Positions 17,693 through 27,993 are shown, counted from the stretch's first letter. The stretch: DNA of 64,000 nucleotides from Rhodobacteraceae bacterium HLUCCO07 (GCA_001314705.1 LJSU01000021.1:1-64000), one strand, 5' to 3'. Numbers and translations: made by a program. The notes: generated from the letters alone by a model not told the origin.

Positions 17693-17727
17693 GCCCCCAC
17701 CCTACGGACGGATCGTAGGGTGGGGGC
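17693..17727 (+). terminator. 14-bp perfect hairpin between rpoA and rplQ
   Basis: GCCCCCACCCTACG pairs perfectly with CGTAGGGTGGGGGC over a 7-nt loop, 14 bp after rpoA. It is not followed by Ts, so it is not a standard terminator; it may protect the rpoA 3' end or direct cleavage. Confidence 0.55.
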
Positions 17728-17761
17728 AACTCGAGCCCCGGGCAACCCTGCCCCAAGGAGA

Positions 17762-17783
17762 GCCGGTGACACGCATCACCGGC
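17762..17783 (+). other. Second hairpin in the rpoA-rplQ spacer
   Basis: GCCGGTGA and TCACCGGC form an 8-bp perfect stem with loop CACGCA, 46 bp before rplQ and 35 bp after the larger hairpin. The tandem arrangement suggests an RNA-level control site rather than chance. Confidence 0.45.
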
Positions 17784-17829
17784 CGGACAAAGCAAAACAG
17801 CCCGTAGAGGGCAATTAGGAGTAAGACAC

Positions 17830-18258
17830 ATGCGTCATGCAAAAGGCTATCGCCGCCTCAACCGCACACATGAGCACCGCAAGGCGCTCTTCTCGAACAT
17901 GGCCGGGTCGCTCATCGAGCATGAGCAGATCAAGACCACCTTGCCCAAGGCCAAGGAACTCAAGCGGGTGATGGACAAGCTGATCACGCTGGGCAAACGC
18001 GGCGATCTGCATGCCCGCCGCCAGGCCGCGGCGCAGCTTAAGCAGGACAAGGACGTGGCCAAGCTCTTCGAAGTTCTTGGCCCGCGCTATGCCGAGCGCA
18101 GTGGTGGTTACACCCGTGTTCTCAAGGCCGGGTTCCGCTATGGCGACATGGCACCGATGGCAATCATTGAACTGGTTGATCGCGACCCCGACGCCAAGGG
18201 TGCCGCCGACAAGGCCCGCGTCGCCGCCGAGGACGCGGCGGAGATGGGCGAGGGCTGA
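17830..18258 (+). CDS. rplQ: 50S ribosomal protein L17
   Basis: The 142-residue product is L17 (bL17), starting '[20 protein letters not shown]' with the family RTxxHR pattern. An acidic Ala-rich tail ('[16 protein letters not shown]') extends the core of about 120 residues. The ribosome site is TTAGGAGTAAG. It is the last gene of the ribosomal supercluster. Confidence 0.97.
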   Translation: MRHAKGYRRLNRTHEHRKALFSNMAGSLIEHEQIKTTLPKAKELKRVMDKLITLGKRGDLHARRQAAAQLKQDKDVAKLFEVLGPRYAERSGGYTRVLKAGFRYGDMAPMAIIELVDRDPDAKGAADKARVAAEDAAEMGEG

Positions 18259-18285
18259 TCCTCGCGCCCCTGACGAATTCATGAA

Positions 18286-18308
18286 ACCCCCGTCCCTGTG
18301 GCGGGGGT
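18286..18308 (+). terminator. Hairpin after rplQ
   Basis: ACCCCCG and CGGGGGT pair with a 9-nt loop, followed by ATCGTATTTG. A modest intrinsic terminator closing the alpha operon. Confidence 0.55.
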
Positions 18309-18378
18309 ATCGTATTTGCTCCGGCTTGCATTCCGGCGGCGCGCTCCGCATATCTGGTCCAGCCCAAGGGAGGTCGGA

Positions 18379-19760
18379 ATGCGTCTCATACTTGCCCTGA
18401 TAACAGTCGTGATAGCCACGCCGCTTGCCGCTGAAACCCGTGTGCCGCAAAGCCAGGGCGAGATCGCGCTTGGCTTTGCGCCGTTGGTCAAGGAGGCGGC
18501 GCCGGCCGTGGTCAACATCTACGCAAGGCGTGTGGTCGAGAAGCGCCAGAGCAGCCCGTTTGCCGATGATCCGTTCTTTCGCGATTTCTTTGAGGGCTTC
18601 GGCGCCCCCCGCCCGCAGGTGCAGAACAGCCTCGGTTCGGGTGTGATCCTCACCGGCGACGGGATCATAGTGTCGAATTTCCACGTGGTCGGCGGGGCAC
18701 AGGATATCCGGGTTGTTCTCAATGACCGGCGCGAATTCGAGGCCGAGATACTGCTTTCCGATCAGGAGGCGGATCTCGCCATACTGCGGATCCGTGACGG
18801 CGAGGGGCTGCCGCATCTCGACATTCGCGACAGCGATACAGTTGAGGTCGGCGAACTGGTTCTGGCGATCGGCAACCCGTTTGGCGTGGGCCAGACGGTA
18901 ACGAGCGGGATTGTCTCGGGGCTGGCACGGTCGGGTACGGCCACGGGGTCATCGCGGGGCTATTACATTCAAACCGATGCGCCGATCAACCCGGGCAATT
19001 CCGGCGGCGCGCTGGTCGATGTGAACGGGCGGCTGATCGGGATCAACACTCGCATTCTCACGCGCTCGGGCGGCTCGAACGGGATCGGGTTCGCCATACC
19101 GGCCACGCTCGTGGCGCGCTTCGTGGAACAGGCCGAGGCTGGGCATGAGAAATTTCTGCGCCCTTGGGCGGGGATGAACGGACAGCCGGTCGACAGCGAT
19201 ATCGCCGAAAGCCTCGGACTCGGCGCGCCGCGCGGGATCGTGATTTCCGAACTGCACCCGGCCAGCCCGTTTCTCGACGCGGGAATTCGTCCCGGCGACG
19301 TGGTCATGGCCGTCGATGATCAGCCGGTAAATACGCCGGACGAGATGGTCTATCGGATGAGCGTGGCCGGGCTGGGCAACCGGGTCAGCGTTACCCATGT
19401 GCGCGACGGCGAGGAGACGCAGGTCGAGGTGCCGCTTCTCGCGGCGCCCGAAACGCCGCCGCGCGATACGCGCGCCAGCTCGCGCAATGCGGCGATTCCC
19501 TCGCTTGAACTGTCGAACATCAACCCGGCCGTGTTGGCCGAACTGGGTTTGCCGCTCTCATCCGAAGGCGTGGTGGTCACCGATCCTGGCCCGTCCGGGC
19601 CGCGCGCCGGGCTGGCACGGGGGGATATCCTTCGCGCGATCAACGATGTCGTGGTGGACGACACCGACACCGCCCTGCGACTTCTCGAAGGGGCGTCGCG
19701 CCGGCTCTCGCTTGAGGTTCAGCGCGGCAACCAGCGCCGCGTGATGCGGTTCCGTCTCTG

Positions 19761-19761
<1 letters not shown>
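18379..19761 (+). CDS. Periplasmic serine protease of the DegP/HtrA family
   Basis: The start at 18379 follows AAGGGAGGT and gives 460 residues with a signal peptide (MRLILALITVVIATPLAAE). The chymotrypsin-like domain has the triad His102 ('SNFHVV'), Asp132 ('QEADLAIL') and Ser208 ('NPGNSGGAL'). Two PDZ domains follow, with 'GAPRGIVISELHPASPFLDAGIRPGDVV' and 'GVVVTDPGPSGPRAGLARGDIL'. It degrades or refolds damaged envelope proteins. It lies between rplQ and rarA and overlaps rarA by one base. DegP or DegQ cannot be separated from sequence alone. Confidence 0.92.
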
Positions 19762-21074
<1,313 letters not shown>

Positions 21075-21139
21075 AGCTGGCCCACAGCGCATACCCGCCC
21101 CAACTTGACAAACCGCCCGCCCCCTGAGACAGACCACCC

Positions 21140-21517
21140 ATGTTCACAACCTTATTGCAAGTGGCCCTTGGTGGCGCGATCGGGGCTTCGCTCCGGTATC
21201 TCAGTTTCGCCGGTGCGGCGCGGCTGATGGGGCCGGGCTATCCCTGGGGTACGCTGGTGGTCAACGTGGCGGGTTCGCTGCTGATGGGGGTGCTGTTCGT
21301 GACGCTGGCCTCCAAGGACGCGATGCGCCTCGCACCGTTCCTGATGACCGGAATCCTGGGCGGGTTCACCACGTTCTCGGCTTTCTCGCTCGATGCTTTC
21401 GTGCTTTGGGAAAAGGGGCAGGCGGGGTTTGCGGCGCTTTACGTCGCCGCCTCGGTGCTATTGTCCGTTGGGGCGCTTGTGTTGGGTATATTCATTGCCC
21501 GGGGGGCCCTGCAATGA
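21140..21517 (+). CDS. crcB: Fluoride efflux channel CrcB/Fluc
   Basis: The 125-residue product has four hydrophobic helices and the Fluc hallmarks: 'GGAIGASLRYL' in helix 1, 'PWGTLVVNVAGSLLMG' with the pore Asn, and 'GGFTTFSAFSLD' with the phenylalanines and central sodium-site residues. It works as a dual-topology dimer exporting fluoride. No fluoride riboswitch is evident in the 65-bp upstream gap. It overlaps the next gene by 4 bp (ATGA). Confidence 0.95.
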   Translation: MFTTLLQVALGGAIGASLRYLSFAGAARLMGPGYPWGTLVVNVAGSLLMGVLFVTLASKDAMRLAPFLMTGILGGFTTFSAFSLDAFVLWEKGQAGFAALYVAASVLLSVGALVLGIFIARGALQ

Positions 21518-22557
21518 ACAGCGTGCAAACCGTGACGGTGGGTCCGGGCGATGGCGATCAGCGGCTCGACCGCTGGTTCCGGCGGCATTTCCCGCATTTG
21601 CCGCAGGGCCGGATCGAAAAGATGTGCCGCAAGGGAGAGGTGCGCGTCGATGGCGGGCGGGTGAAGCCCGCGCATCGGCTGGTGGTAGGGCAGAAAGTGC
21701 GCATCCCGCCGCTGCCCGAACCGGACGCGGCGCCCAAGCCGGCACCGAAATCGACGATCAGCGAGGCAGACGCCCGGATGATCCAGGCGGCCGTGATCTG
21801 GCGCGACGATCACATCATCGCGCTGAACAAGCCGCCGGGCCTGCCGACCCAGGGCGGCAGCAAGCAGATGCGCCATGTCGACGGGATGTCCGAGGCGCTC
21901 AAATTCGGGCTGGACGAGAAACCGCGCCTCGTGCATCGGCTCGACAAGGACACGTCGGGTGTGCTGTTGCTGGCGCGTAGCCGCGCGGTGGCGCAGGCGC
22001 TCACGGCGGCCATCCGGCATCGCGCCACGCGCAAGATCTACTGGGCCGTGGTTGCCGGTGTGCCACGCCCCTATCTGGGCGAGATCAAGTATGGCCTTGT
22101 CAAGGCGCCGGGCGGGGGCCAGGGGCTGGGTGAAAAGATGCTGTGCGTCCACCCCGACGAGATCGACCGGACCCCGGGCGCGAAACGTGCAATCACTCAA
22201 TATGCCACGCTCTACCGCGTCGCCGAACGGGCCGCATGGGTCGCGATGGAGCCGATCACAGGGCGCACCCATCAACTGCGCGCGCACATGGCCGAGATCG
22301 GGCATCCGATCGTGGGTGACGGAAAATATGGCGGTTCGAGTCAGGAAAACCTGGGCGATGGATGGGGTGCAAGACTGGGCGGGATCATCTCGAACAAGCT
22401 GCACCTGCATGCCCGCTCGATGCGGTTCGAACACCCGGTCACGGGGCGGGATGTGACCGTTACCGCCCCCTTGCCCGAACACATGGCGCAGACCTTCGAA
22501 ACCTTCGGCTGGACCCCGGATCTGGCCGCTGACGACCCGTTCGAGGCGGTGAAATGA
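21514..22557 (+). CDS. 23S rRNA pseudouridine synthase, RluC/RluD family
   Basis: The ATG at 21514 overlaps the crcB stop and gives 347 residues, starting with an S4-like RNA-binding domain ('DGDQRLDRWFRRHFPHLPQGRIEKMCRKGEVRVDG'). The catalytic domain has 'RLVHRLDKDTSGVLLLA' with the essential Asp, and 'PITGRTHQLRAHMAEIGHPIVGD'. RluC (positions 955/2504/2580) is the likeliest identity, but RluD cannot be ruled out. The upstream start in the track lies inside crcB. Confidence 0.92.
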   Translation: MNSVQTVTVGPGDGDQRLDRWFRRHFPHLPQGRIEKMCRKGEVRVDGGRVKPAHRLVVGQKVRIPPLPEPDAAPKPAPKSTISEADARMIQAAVIWRDDHIIALNKPPGLPTQGGSKQMRHVDGMSEALKFGLDEKPRLVHRLDKDTSGVLLLARSRAVAQALTAAIRHRATRKIYWAVVAGVPRPYLGEIKYGLVKAPGGGQGLGEKMLCVHPDEIDRTPGAKRAITQYATLYRVAERAAWVAMEPITGRTHQLRAHMAEIGHPIVGDGKYGGSSQENLGDGWGARLGGIISNKLHLHARSMRFEHPVTGRDVTVTAPLPEHMAQTFETFGWTPDLAADDPFEAVK

Positions 22558-23234
22558 GCCGCTTGCGCCTGGTGGTCTTTGATGTCGATGGCACGCTGGC
22601 CGACAGCCAGGCCGAGATCGTCGCGGCCATGGGCGCGGCCTTTGCCGGCGAATCCCATGATGCGCCCGACCGCGCGGCGATCCTCTCGATCGTGGGCCTT
22701 TCGCTGGATCAGGCGATGGCGCGGCTGGCCCCGCATCTGCCGCCAGCGCGTCAGGCGCGGCTGGTGGCGGGCTACAGGCAGGCCTATTTCGAGCAGCGCC
22801 GCGTTAACGGGGCTTCGCCGCTCTATCCCGGTGTGCGTGCGTTGCTGGACGAGTTGGCGCATGATCCTTTCCTTTTGATGGGGGTGGCCACCGGCAAATC
22901 TAAACGCGGTCTCGATGCGCTGGTCGAAGCGCATGGGCTCGAGCGGTTTTTCGTGACCCGGCAGGTGGCCGATTTTCACCCCTCCAAACCGCATCCCGCC
23001 ATGCTCGTTGCCGCACTGGGCGAGGCGGGTGTCCGGCCGCGCGACGCGGTAATGGTTGGCGACACCAGTTTCGACATGGAAATGGCCCGCTCCGCCGGTG
23101 TGGGTGCGCTGGGCGTTGGCTGGGGCTATCACGCGCCTGAAACGCTGGTCGCGGATCGGGTGGTGCATCACATGACCGAACTGCCCGGCGCGGTGACCTG
23201 GACTCTGAACCTTAAGGGAGAGAATCGTTCATGA
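22554..23234 (+). CDS. HAD-superfamily hydrolase (Gph/PGP-like phosphatase)
   Basis: The 226-residue product has all four HAD motifs: 'VFDVDGTLADS' with the nucleophile Asp, 'GVATGKSKRG', Lys in 'DFHPSKPHPAML', and 'MVGDTSFDMEMA'. The helical cap between motifs I and II is the C1 type of phosphoglycolate phosphatases. Overlaps of 4 bp with both neighbours place it in the crcB-rlu-HAD-atp12 operon. The substrate is not determined. Confidence 0.92.
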   Translation: MSRLRLVVFDVDGTLADSQAEIVAAMGAAFAGESHDAPDRAAILSIVGLSLDQAMARLAPHLPPARQARLVAGYRQAYFEQRRVNGASPLYPGVRALLDELAHDPFLLMGVATGKSKRGLDALVEAHGLERFFVTRQVADFHPSKPHPAMLVAALGEAGVRPRDAVMVGDTSFDMEMARSAGVGALGVGWGYHAPETLVADRVVHHMTELPGAVTWTLNLKGENRS

Positions 23235-23962
23235 GTGAATGGAAAGCCAGACGCTTTTGGAAAGAGGCCATCATCGCCCCCGAGGCCGAAGCCGCGGAGT
23301 TTGGCATCCTGCTTGATGGGCGCCCCTTGCGCAGCCCTGCAAAGGCGCCGCTGGTGCTGCCGACGCAAGAACTGGCCCGGGCAGTGGCTGAGGAATGGAA
23401 TGCGCAGGGCGAAGTGATCGATCCGCAAACCATGCCCTTTACCCGCTCGGCCAATGCCGCCATCGACAAGGTGCGTGCCCAGCACGGCGAGGTGGCTGCG
23501 ATGATCGCCGCCTATGGCGACAGCGATCTGCTATGCTATCGTGCCGAAGCGCCGGAGGAGTTGGTTGCGCGGCAGGCAGCGGCGTGGGATCCGATGCTGG
23601 ACTGGATAAAAGCCCGTCACGATATTGCGCTTTCTCCGGTGAACGGTGTCATGCACAAACCACAAGATTTTGATTCTCTTATGAAAATTAAGGGAATTAC
23701 CCAGGCGATGAACGCCTTTGAATTGACTGGGTTTCACGATCTGGTCGGTTTGAGCGGGTCATTCGTGCTGGGCCTTGCCGCCGCTGAGCGGGTCAAGCCG
23801 GCGCAGGAACTGTGGGCGTTGTCACGTGTTGACGAGACATGGCAGTGTGAGCAATGGGGTCGCGACCTTGAGGCGGAAGAGGCGTCTGCGACGAAAGAAC
23901 GGGCATTTTCTCATGCAATGCGGTTCTTCGAGTTTTCGCGCACCGACATCGCGGCCGTTTAG
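23231..23962 (+). CDS. ATP12-type F1-ATPase assembly chaperone
   Basis: The 243-residue product matches the ATP12 chaperone family, which binds the F1 alpha subunit before assembly in mitochondria and alphaproteobacteria. Typical features are 'ILLDGRPLRSPAKAPLVLPT', 'AEEWNAQGEVIDPQTMPFTRSANAAID' and 'DSDLLCYRAEAP'. The ribosome site is AAGGGAGAG and the start overlaps the HAD gene. Presence supports an alphaproteobacterial host. Confidence 0.92.
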   Translation: MSEWKARRFWKEAIIAPEAEAAEFGILLDGRPLRSPAKAPLVLPTQELARAVAEEWNAQGEVIDPQTMPFTRSANAAIDKVRAQHGEVAAMIAAYGDSDLLCYRAEAPEELVARQAAAWDPMLDWIKARHDIALSPVNGVMHKPQDFDSLMKIKGITQAMNAFELTGFHDLVGLSGSFVLGLAAAERVKPAQELWALSRVDETWQCEQWGRDLEAEEASATKERAFSHAMRFFEFSRTDIAAV

Positions 23963-24007
23963 ACCAGATTGAGATACTTGGGTATGCGAGTGCCCTAACG
24001 AGTAATT

Positions 24008-24024
24008 GCCGGGTCAAGCCCGGC
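24008..24024. repeat. REP-like palindrome GCCGGG-TCAAG-CCCGGC
   Basis: Perfect 6-bp arms with a TCAAG centre, 45 bp after the ATP12 stop. It is the same type as the palindrome at 4106 and may also act as a weak terminator hairpin. Confidence 0.5.
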
Positions 24025-24168
24025 GATGCGCCATGGGTCCCTTGACCTGCATCGACAAATCCGACCAAACTCTCCGCCATTGGGAGGCTGGTTACCCAAG
24101 TTCGTTCCGGTTAAGCAATGACCGAAAGAACCACCTGTGAAGCGGTGGAAAATCATGAAGAGGTAAAC

Positions 24169-25188
24169 ATGACGAGAACCGTATTTCTTGGTGCTCTCAC
24201 GGTCGCGGGCCTCGCGGCGGGCACCGGGGTCGCTGGCACGCTTGACGACGTGAAAGCACGCGGCACGCTGAATTGTGGTGTGACCACACCTCTCGTCGGC
24301 TTTGCCGCCCCGGACGGAAATGACGAATGGCATGGGTTCGACGTGGCGATTTGCCGTGCAGTGGCGGCTGCTATCATTGGCGACCCGAAGGCTGTCGAGT
24401 TTGTCAGCACGAGCGGAAAAACACGCTTTACAGCGCTCGCGTCCGGCGAGGTTGACCTGCTGGCGCGCAATACCAGTTGGACCTTTTCGCGCGATGTGGA
24501 CCTGAAGTTCACGTTCGTCGGGATCAATTACTATGATGGACAAGGCTTTATGGTGCCCAAGGCGCTGGGCGTGAGCTCGGCCAAGGAACTTGATGGTGCG
24601 ACCGTTTGCATCCAGACCGGCACGACAACTGAACTGAACCTCGCTGATTTCTTTCGCAAGAACAACATCAGCTACGAGCCAGTGTCGGTTGAGAGCAATG
24701 CCGACGGCCAAAAAAGATATCTTGCTGGAGAGTGCGACACGTACACGACAGACGTTTCGGGCCTTGCTGCGACTCGTGCTACTTTCGAAAACCCGGGAGA
24801 CCATGTGATCCTGCCGGAAATCGTTTCGAAGGAGCCGCTGGGACCTCTGGTTCGCCACGGCGATGAAGAATGGAGCGATGTCGTGCGCTGGACACTCAAC
24901 GCGCTTATTTCTGCCGAGGAGTTGGGCATCACCTCGGCCAATGTAAGTGAAATGGCGTCGGCTCCGGGCAACAATCCCGAGATCAACCGGTTGCTGGGCA
25001 CCGAGGGCAACCTTGGTGAAATGCTGGGGCTTTCAGCTGACTGGGCTGTAAACGCGATCAGTGCGGGTGGTAACTATGGCGAGATTTTTGCCAGGAATAT
25101 CGGTGAAGATACCCCAATCGGCCTCTCGCGCGGTCTCAATGCGCAGTGGACTGATGGCGGGTTGCTATATTCGCCTCCGTTTCGCTAA
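24169..25188 (+). CDS. Amino-acid ABC transporter substrate-binding protein (AapJ/BztA-like)
   Basis: The start at 24169 (AAGAGGTAAAC upstream) gives 339 residues with a signal peptide (MTRTVFLGALTVAGLAAGTGVAG). 'LDDVKARGTLNCGVTTPLVGFAAPD', 'GFDVAICRAVAAAI' and 'TFVGINYYDGQGFMVPKALGV' match general L-amino-acid binding proteins of the AapJ/BztA type. No permease or ATPase genes lie next to it; those are expected elsewhere in the genome. Transcribed alone, convergent with purEK. Confidence 0.88.
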   Translation: MTRTVFLGALTVAGLAAGTGVAGTLDDVKARGTLNCGVTTPLVGFAAPDGNDEWHGFDVAICRAVAAAIIGDPKAVEFVSTSGKTRFTALASGEVDLLARNTSWTFSRDVDLKFTFVGINYYDGQGFMVPKALGVSSAKELDGATVCIQTGTTTELNLADFFRKNNISYEPVSVESNADGQKRYLAGECDTYTTDVSGLAATRATFENPGDHVILPEIVSKEPLGPLVRHGDEEWSDVVRWTLNALISAEELGITSANVSEMASAPGNNPEINRLLGTEGNLGEMLGLSADWAVNAISAGGNYGEIFARNIGEDTPIGLSRGLNAQWTDGGLLYSPPFR

Positions 25189-25327
25189 TATCGCGTGGTG
25201 AGGCGGCGCGACTCTCCCGGCCCATTTCGATAGCCCGGCAAGAAACCAGGCAATCCAAGGCGAGTGGGAAGATCCCCTTCGAATATCCGAAGGATGCAGG
25301 AGGGAGGGGGATCCCACTCCTGTCGGC

Positions 25328-26395
25328 TCAACGAATGATCCGGTTGACATGCCCCATCTTGCGGCCAGGTTTCACGTCTGCCTTGCCGTAAAGGTGGATG
25401 GCCACATCCCGCTCGGTCGCAAGCGCCGGCACCCGGGCCATGTCTTCACCGATCAGGTTTTCCATCACCACGTCGGCATGGCGGGTGCCATCGCCCAACG
25501 GCCAGCCGGTGATCGCGCGGATGTGCTGTTCGAACTGGTCCACGGCACAGCCCTGCTGCGTCCAGTGGCCCGAATTATGCACACGCGGCGCGATCTCGTT
25601 CACCATGAGGCCATTTCGGGTCACGAACAGCTCAACCCCGAGCACGCCGACATAATCGAGCGCGTTGAGGACCTTGGCGGCCAGAAGCACCGCGTCGGCG
25701 CGCTGTGTGGCCGTCAGGGTTGCCGGAACCGTGGTGGTGCGCAGAATGCCGCCCTCGTGGACGTTTTTACCCGGGTCGAATGCCGCGACCGACCCGTCAA
25801 GTCCGCGCGCCGCGATCACCGAAACCTCGTGGCTGAACTCCACGAACCCTTCCAGCACCGATGCGGCGCCCATCATGGTCGCCCATGCGACGGCGACGTC
25901 GTCGGGCGAGGACAGCTGCGCCTGCCCCTTGCCGTCATACCCAAAGCGGCAGGTCTTGAGGATCGCGGGCGTGCCGATTTCTTCCAGGGCTGCGCGCAGA
26001 TCGTCTTCGGAATTGACTGTCTTGTAAGGCGCCACAAGCAGCCCGAGCCCCGACAGGAAATCCTTCTCGTTGATCCGATCCTGGCTGATCCTGAGTGCCT
26101 CGCGCCCGGGTCGGATGGGGCGCAGCGCTTCTAGAATGTCGAGCGCCGATGTGGGCACGTTCTCGAACTCGTAGGTGATGAGATCGACGCCTTCGGCAAA
26201 TTTTCGCAGCGCCGCTTCGTCCTCATACGCCGCCTGCATGTGGAGATTGGCGACATGGCTGGCCGGGCAATCGCCACCCGGCTCGAAAATCGCGGTCTTG
26301 TAGCCCAGACGCGCGGCGGCGACCGACAGCATGCGGCCCAATTGTCCGCCTCCGAGTATGCCGATCACAGATCCAGGGGGCAGAGATTCACGCAT
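25328..26395 (-). CDS. purK: N5-carboxyaminoimidazole ribonucleotide synthase
   Basis: The start at 26395 ([22 protein letters not shown]) gives 355 residues, an ATP-grasp enzyme that carboxylates AIR to N5-CAIR using ATP and bicarbonate in purine synthesis. The start overlaps the end of purE by 8 bp, so the two steps are co-translated. '[14 protein letters not shown]' and '[25 protein letters not shown]' mark the ATP-grasp core. Confidence 0.95.
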   Translation of the reverse strand: MRESLPPGSVIGILGGGQLGRMLSVAAARLGYKTAIFEPGGDCPASHVANLHMQAAYEDEAALRKFAEGVDLITYEFENVPTSALDILEALRPIRPGREALRISQDRINEKDFLSGLGLLVAPYKTVNSEDDLRAALEEIGTPAILKTCRFGYDGKGQAQLSSPDDVAVAWATMMGAASVLEGFVEFSHEVSVIAARGLDGSVAAFDPGKNVHEGGILRTTTVPATLTATQRADAVLLAAKVLNALDYVGVLGVELFVTRNGLMVNEIAPRVHNSGHWTQQGCAVDQFEQHIRAITGWPLGDGTRHADVVMENLIGEDMARVPALATERDVAIHLYGKADVKPGRKMGHVNRIIR

Positions 26396-26876
26396 CGCTT
26401 GGTTCCTCGGGGATCGAGGCTGACAATGCGGAGCGCCAATCATCCAGCCGACCGGCAAGTTCCGGGTCGCTCACGGCCAGGATGCCGACCGCCATCAGCC
26501 CGGCATTGGCCGCGCCGGCCGCCCCGATCGCCATTGTCGCGACCGGGAAGCCTTTGGGCATCTGTACAATGGAGTAAAGACTGTCGATTCCCGAAAGCGC
26601 CTTGGTCAGCACCGGCACGCCAATTACCGGCACTCGCGTTTTAGAGGCCATCATGCCGGGAAGATGCGCCGCCCCGCCTGCGCCCGCGATGATCACGTGA
26701 AGCCCACGCGACACCGCCGTTGTGCCATATTCCCAAAGCCGGTCCGGCGTGCGGTGGGCTGAAACGATCCGCGCCTCATAGGCCACGCCCAACTCTTCGA
26801 GAATATCCGCTGCCTCTTTCATCGTGGGCCAGTCCGACTGGCTGCCCATGATGATTCCGACCCGTGTTTCGCTCAT
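26388..26876 (-). CDS. purE: N5-carboxyaminoimidazole ribonucleotide mutase
   Basis: The start at 26876 ([19 protein letters not shown]) gives 162 residues. PurE class I moves the carboxylate of N5-CAIR to C4. '[21 protein letters not shown]', '[10 protein letters not shown]' with the catalytic His, and '[12 protein letters not shown]' are intact. First gene of purEK. Confidence 0.95.
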   Translation of the reverse strand: MSETRVGIIMGSQSDWPTMKEAADILEELGVAYEARIVSAHRTPDRLWEYGTTAVSRGLHVIIAGAGGAAHLPGMMASKTRVPVIGVPVLTKALSGIDSLYSIVQMPKGFPVATMAIGAAGAANAGLMAVGILAVSDPELAGRLDDWRSALSASIPEEPSDA

Positions 26877-26934
26877 GATTGCTCTCCGGTTGACCGGCTT
26901 CACAGAAATGCTGCACTATAGGCGAATCAGGCTG

Positions 26935-27159
26935 TTACGCAATGATATCCGGCGTCAGCCGATCCTCGATTCGGGCGATGATATCCTTGAGCGCCAGTTT
27001 CTTCTTTTTCAGGCGCTGCAGCATTAACTGGTCGGCAGTGCCGCGCTCCTGCATCACGCGGATGGATTCGTCGAGTTCACGATGTTCGCGGCGAAAGACC
27101 TCCAACTCGATGCGAAGCACCTCGTCGGTTTTCATCGAAATGTCGAAAGGCGCGTTCAT
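26935..27159 (-). CDS. YdcH/DUF465 family small helical protein
   Basis: The ATG at 27159 (MNAPFDISMKTDEV, GGGGGAA ribosome site) yields 74 residues, shorter than the track ORF. The sequence is a charged helical hairpin: 'LRIELEVFRREHRELDESIRVM' then 'LQRLKKKKLALKDIIARIEDRLTPDI', the DUF465 pattern. These small proteins are common in alphaproteobacteria; function is unknown. It is divergent from hsp20. Confidence 0.88.
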   Translation of the reverse strand: MNAPFDISMKTDEVLRIELEVFRREHRELDESIRVMQERGTADQLMLQRLKKKKLALKDIIARIEDRLTPDIIA

Positions 27160-27226
27160 ATCCGGTGTGATTCCCCCAAAACGACGGTCAATACAAGATA
27201 CTGAAATGGCGCCATTCCGCATAGCC

Positions 27227-27255
27227 CTTGCAGCGGCTCGCAAGACTCCCCATAT
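27227..27255 (+). promoter_or_regulatory. Sigma-32 (RpoH) heat-shock promoter for hsp20
   Basis: CTTGCAG, 14 bp, CCCCATAT is a near-perfect RpoH promoter (consensus CTTGAAA-N11-16-CCCCATnT). It predicts a transcript start near 27262, leaving a leader of about 65 nt before the hsp20 ATG. Confidence 0.7.
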
Positions 27256-27293
27256 TTCCTCAGCGGGTCGCCGAAACGGGGCCCGGGATGAAA

Positions 27294-27325
27294 ACACTGT
27301 CGCTTGAATGCGTAAAGGACCGTGT
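27294..27325 (+). promoter_or_regulatory. ROSE-like RNA thermometer hairpin at the hsp20 start
   Basis: ACAC-T-GTC-G-C-TT and AAAGGAC-C-GTGT can fold so that the ribosome site AAAGGA (27314-27319) is paired. The opposing strand has the ROSE hallmark GUCGCUU, with a G-G mismatch and a bulged C facing the AGG, ending 2 nt before the ATG. ROSE elements melt on heating and release translation of small heat-shock genes in rhizobia. Confidence 0.65.
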
Positions 27326-27327
27326 CA

Positions 27328-27741
27328 ATGACGAAACTTTCCCTGGGGTCGGCCCCCTACCTTCTGGGCTTCGAACAGCTGGAGCGCTTGCTCGAACGCA
27401 ATGCCAAATCTGGTAACGAAGGTTATCCTCCCTTCAATATCGAACAGACTTCGGAAAATTCCTATCGGATAACGCTCGCCGTGGCGGGGTTCTCGCAACG
27501 GGATCTGGCGATCACGATTGAGGACCGGCAACTGGTGATCCGCGGTCGCCAACATGACGACAGCGATGGCCGGGTGTTTCTGCATCGCGGCATTGCCGCG
27601 CGACAGTTCCAGCGCAGTTTCGTGCTCGCCGATGGAGTCGAGGTGGGCGAAGCCGTGATGGAAAACGGTCTTCTGCATGTCGATCTGACCCGGGCTGAGC
27701 CCGAGACAGTGGTGCAGACGATCCAGATAAGGAAAGGATAA
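27328..27741 (+). CDS. Small heat-shock protein, Hsp20/IbpA family
   Basis: The ATG at 27328, 8 bp after AAAGGA, is preferred over the GTG at 27322 and gives 137 residues. The alpha-crystallin domain runs from 'PPFNIEQTSENSYRITLAVAGF' to 'ENGLLHVDLTRAEPE'; a C-terminal 'IQIRK' carries the I-x-I motif that links oligomers. It holds unfolded proteins for refolding by DnaK. Sigma-32 promoter and ROSE-like leader upstream, DUF1150 gene 3 bp downstream. Confidence 0.93.
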   Translation: MTKLSLGSAPYLLGFEQLERLLERNAKSGNEGYPPFNIEQTSENSYRITLAVAGFSQRDLAITIEDRQLVIRGRQHDDSDGRVFLHRGIAARQFQRSFVLADGVEVGEAVMENGLLHVDLTRAEPETVVQTIQIRKG

Positions 27742-27744
27742 GTC

Positions 27745-27972
27745 ATGGATACGAAATATGATTTCGGCGCCGGTGAAGAAAACCGCATCGTCTATGTGCG
27801 CAAGGTCGCGGTAAAGGATCTGCCCGAGGAGGTTCAAGCGCAGGCTAGCGGGTTGGAAAGCCTCTACGCGGTACACAGTTCGGATGGCGAACAACTTGCG
27901 CTCGTGCGCGACCGCTCGCTTGCGTTCGTGCTGGCCCGGCAGAACGATCTCGCGCCGGTGACGGTGCACTGA
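27745..27972 (+). CDS. DUF1150 family protein
   Basis: The 75-residue product has the DUF1150 pattern ('RIVYVRKVAVKDLPEEVQAQ', 'LYAVHSSDGEQLALVRDRSLAFVLARQ'). The family is alphaproteobacterial and often directly follows hsp20, suggesting a role in the heat response, but no activity is known. It starts 3 bp after hsp20 with ribosome site GGAAAGGATAAG. Confidence 0.88.
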   Translation: MDTKYDFGAGEENRIVYVRKVAVKDLPEEVQAQASGLESLYAVHSSDGEQLALVRDRSLAFVLARQNDLAPVTVH

Positions 27973-27993
27973 AGCTGGCACCGGCGTCACGGG

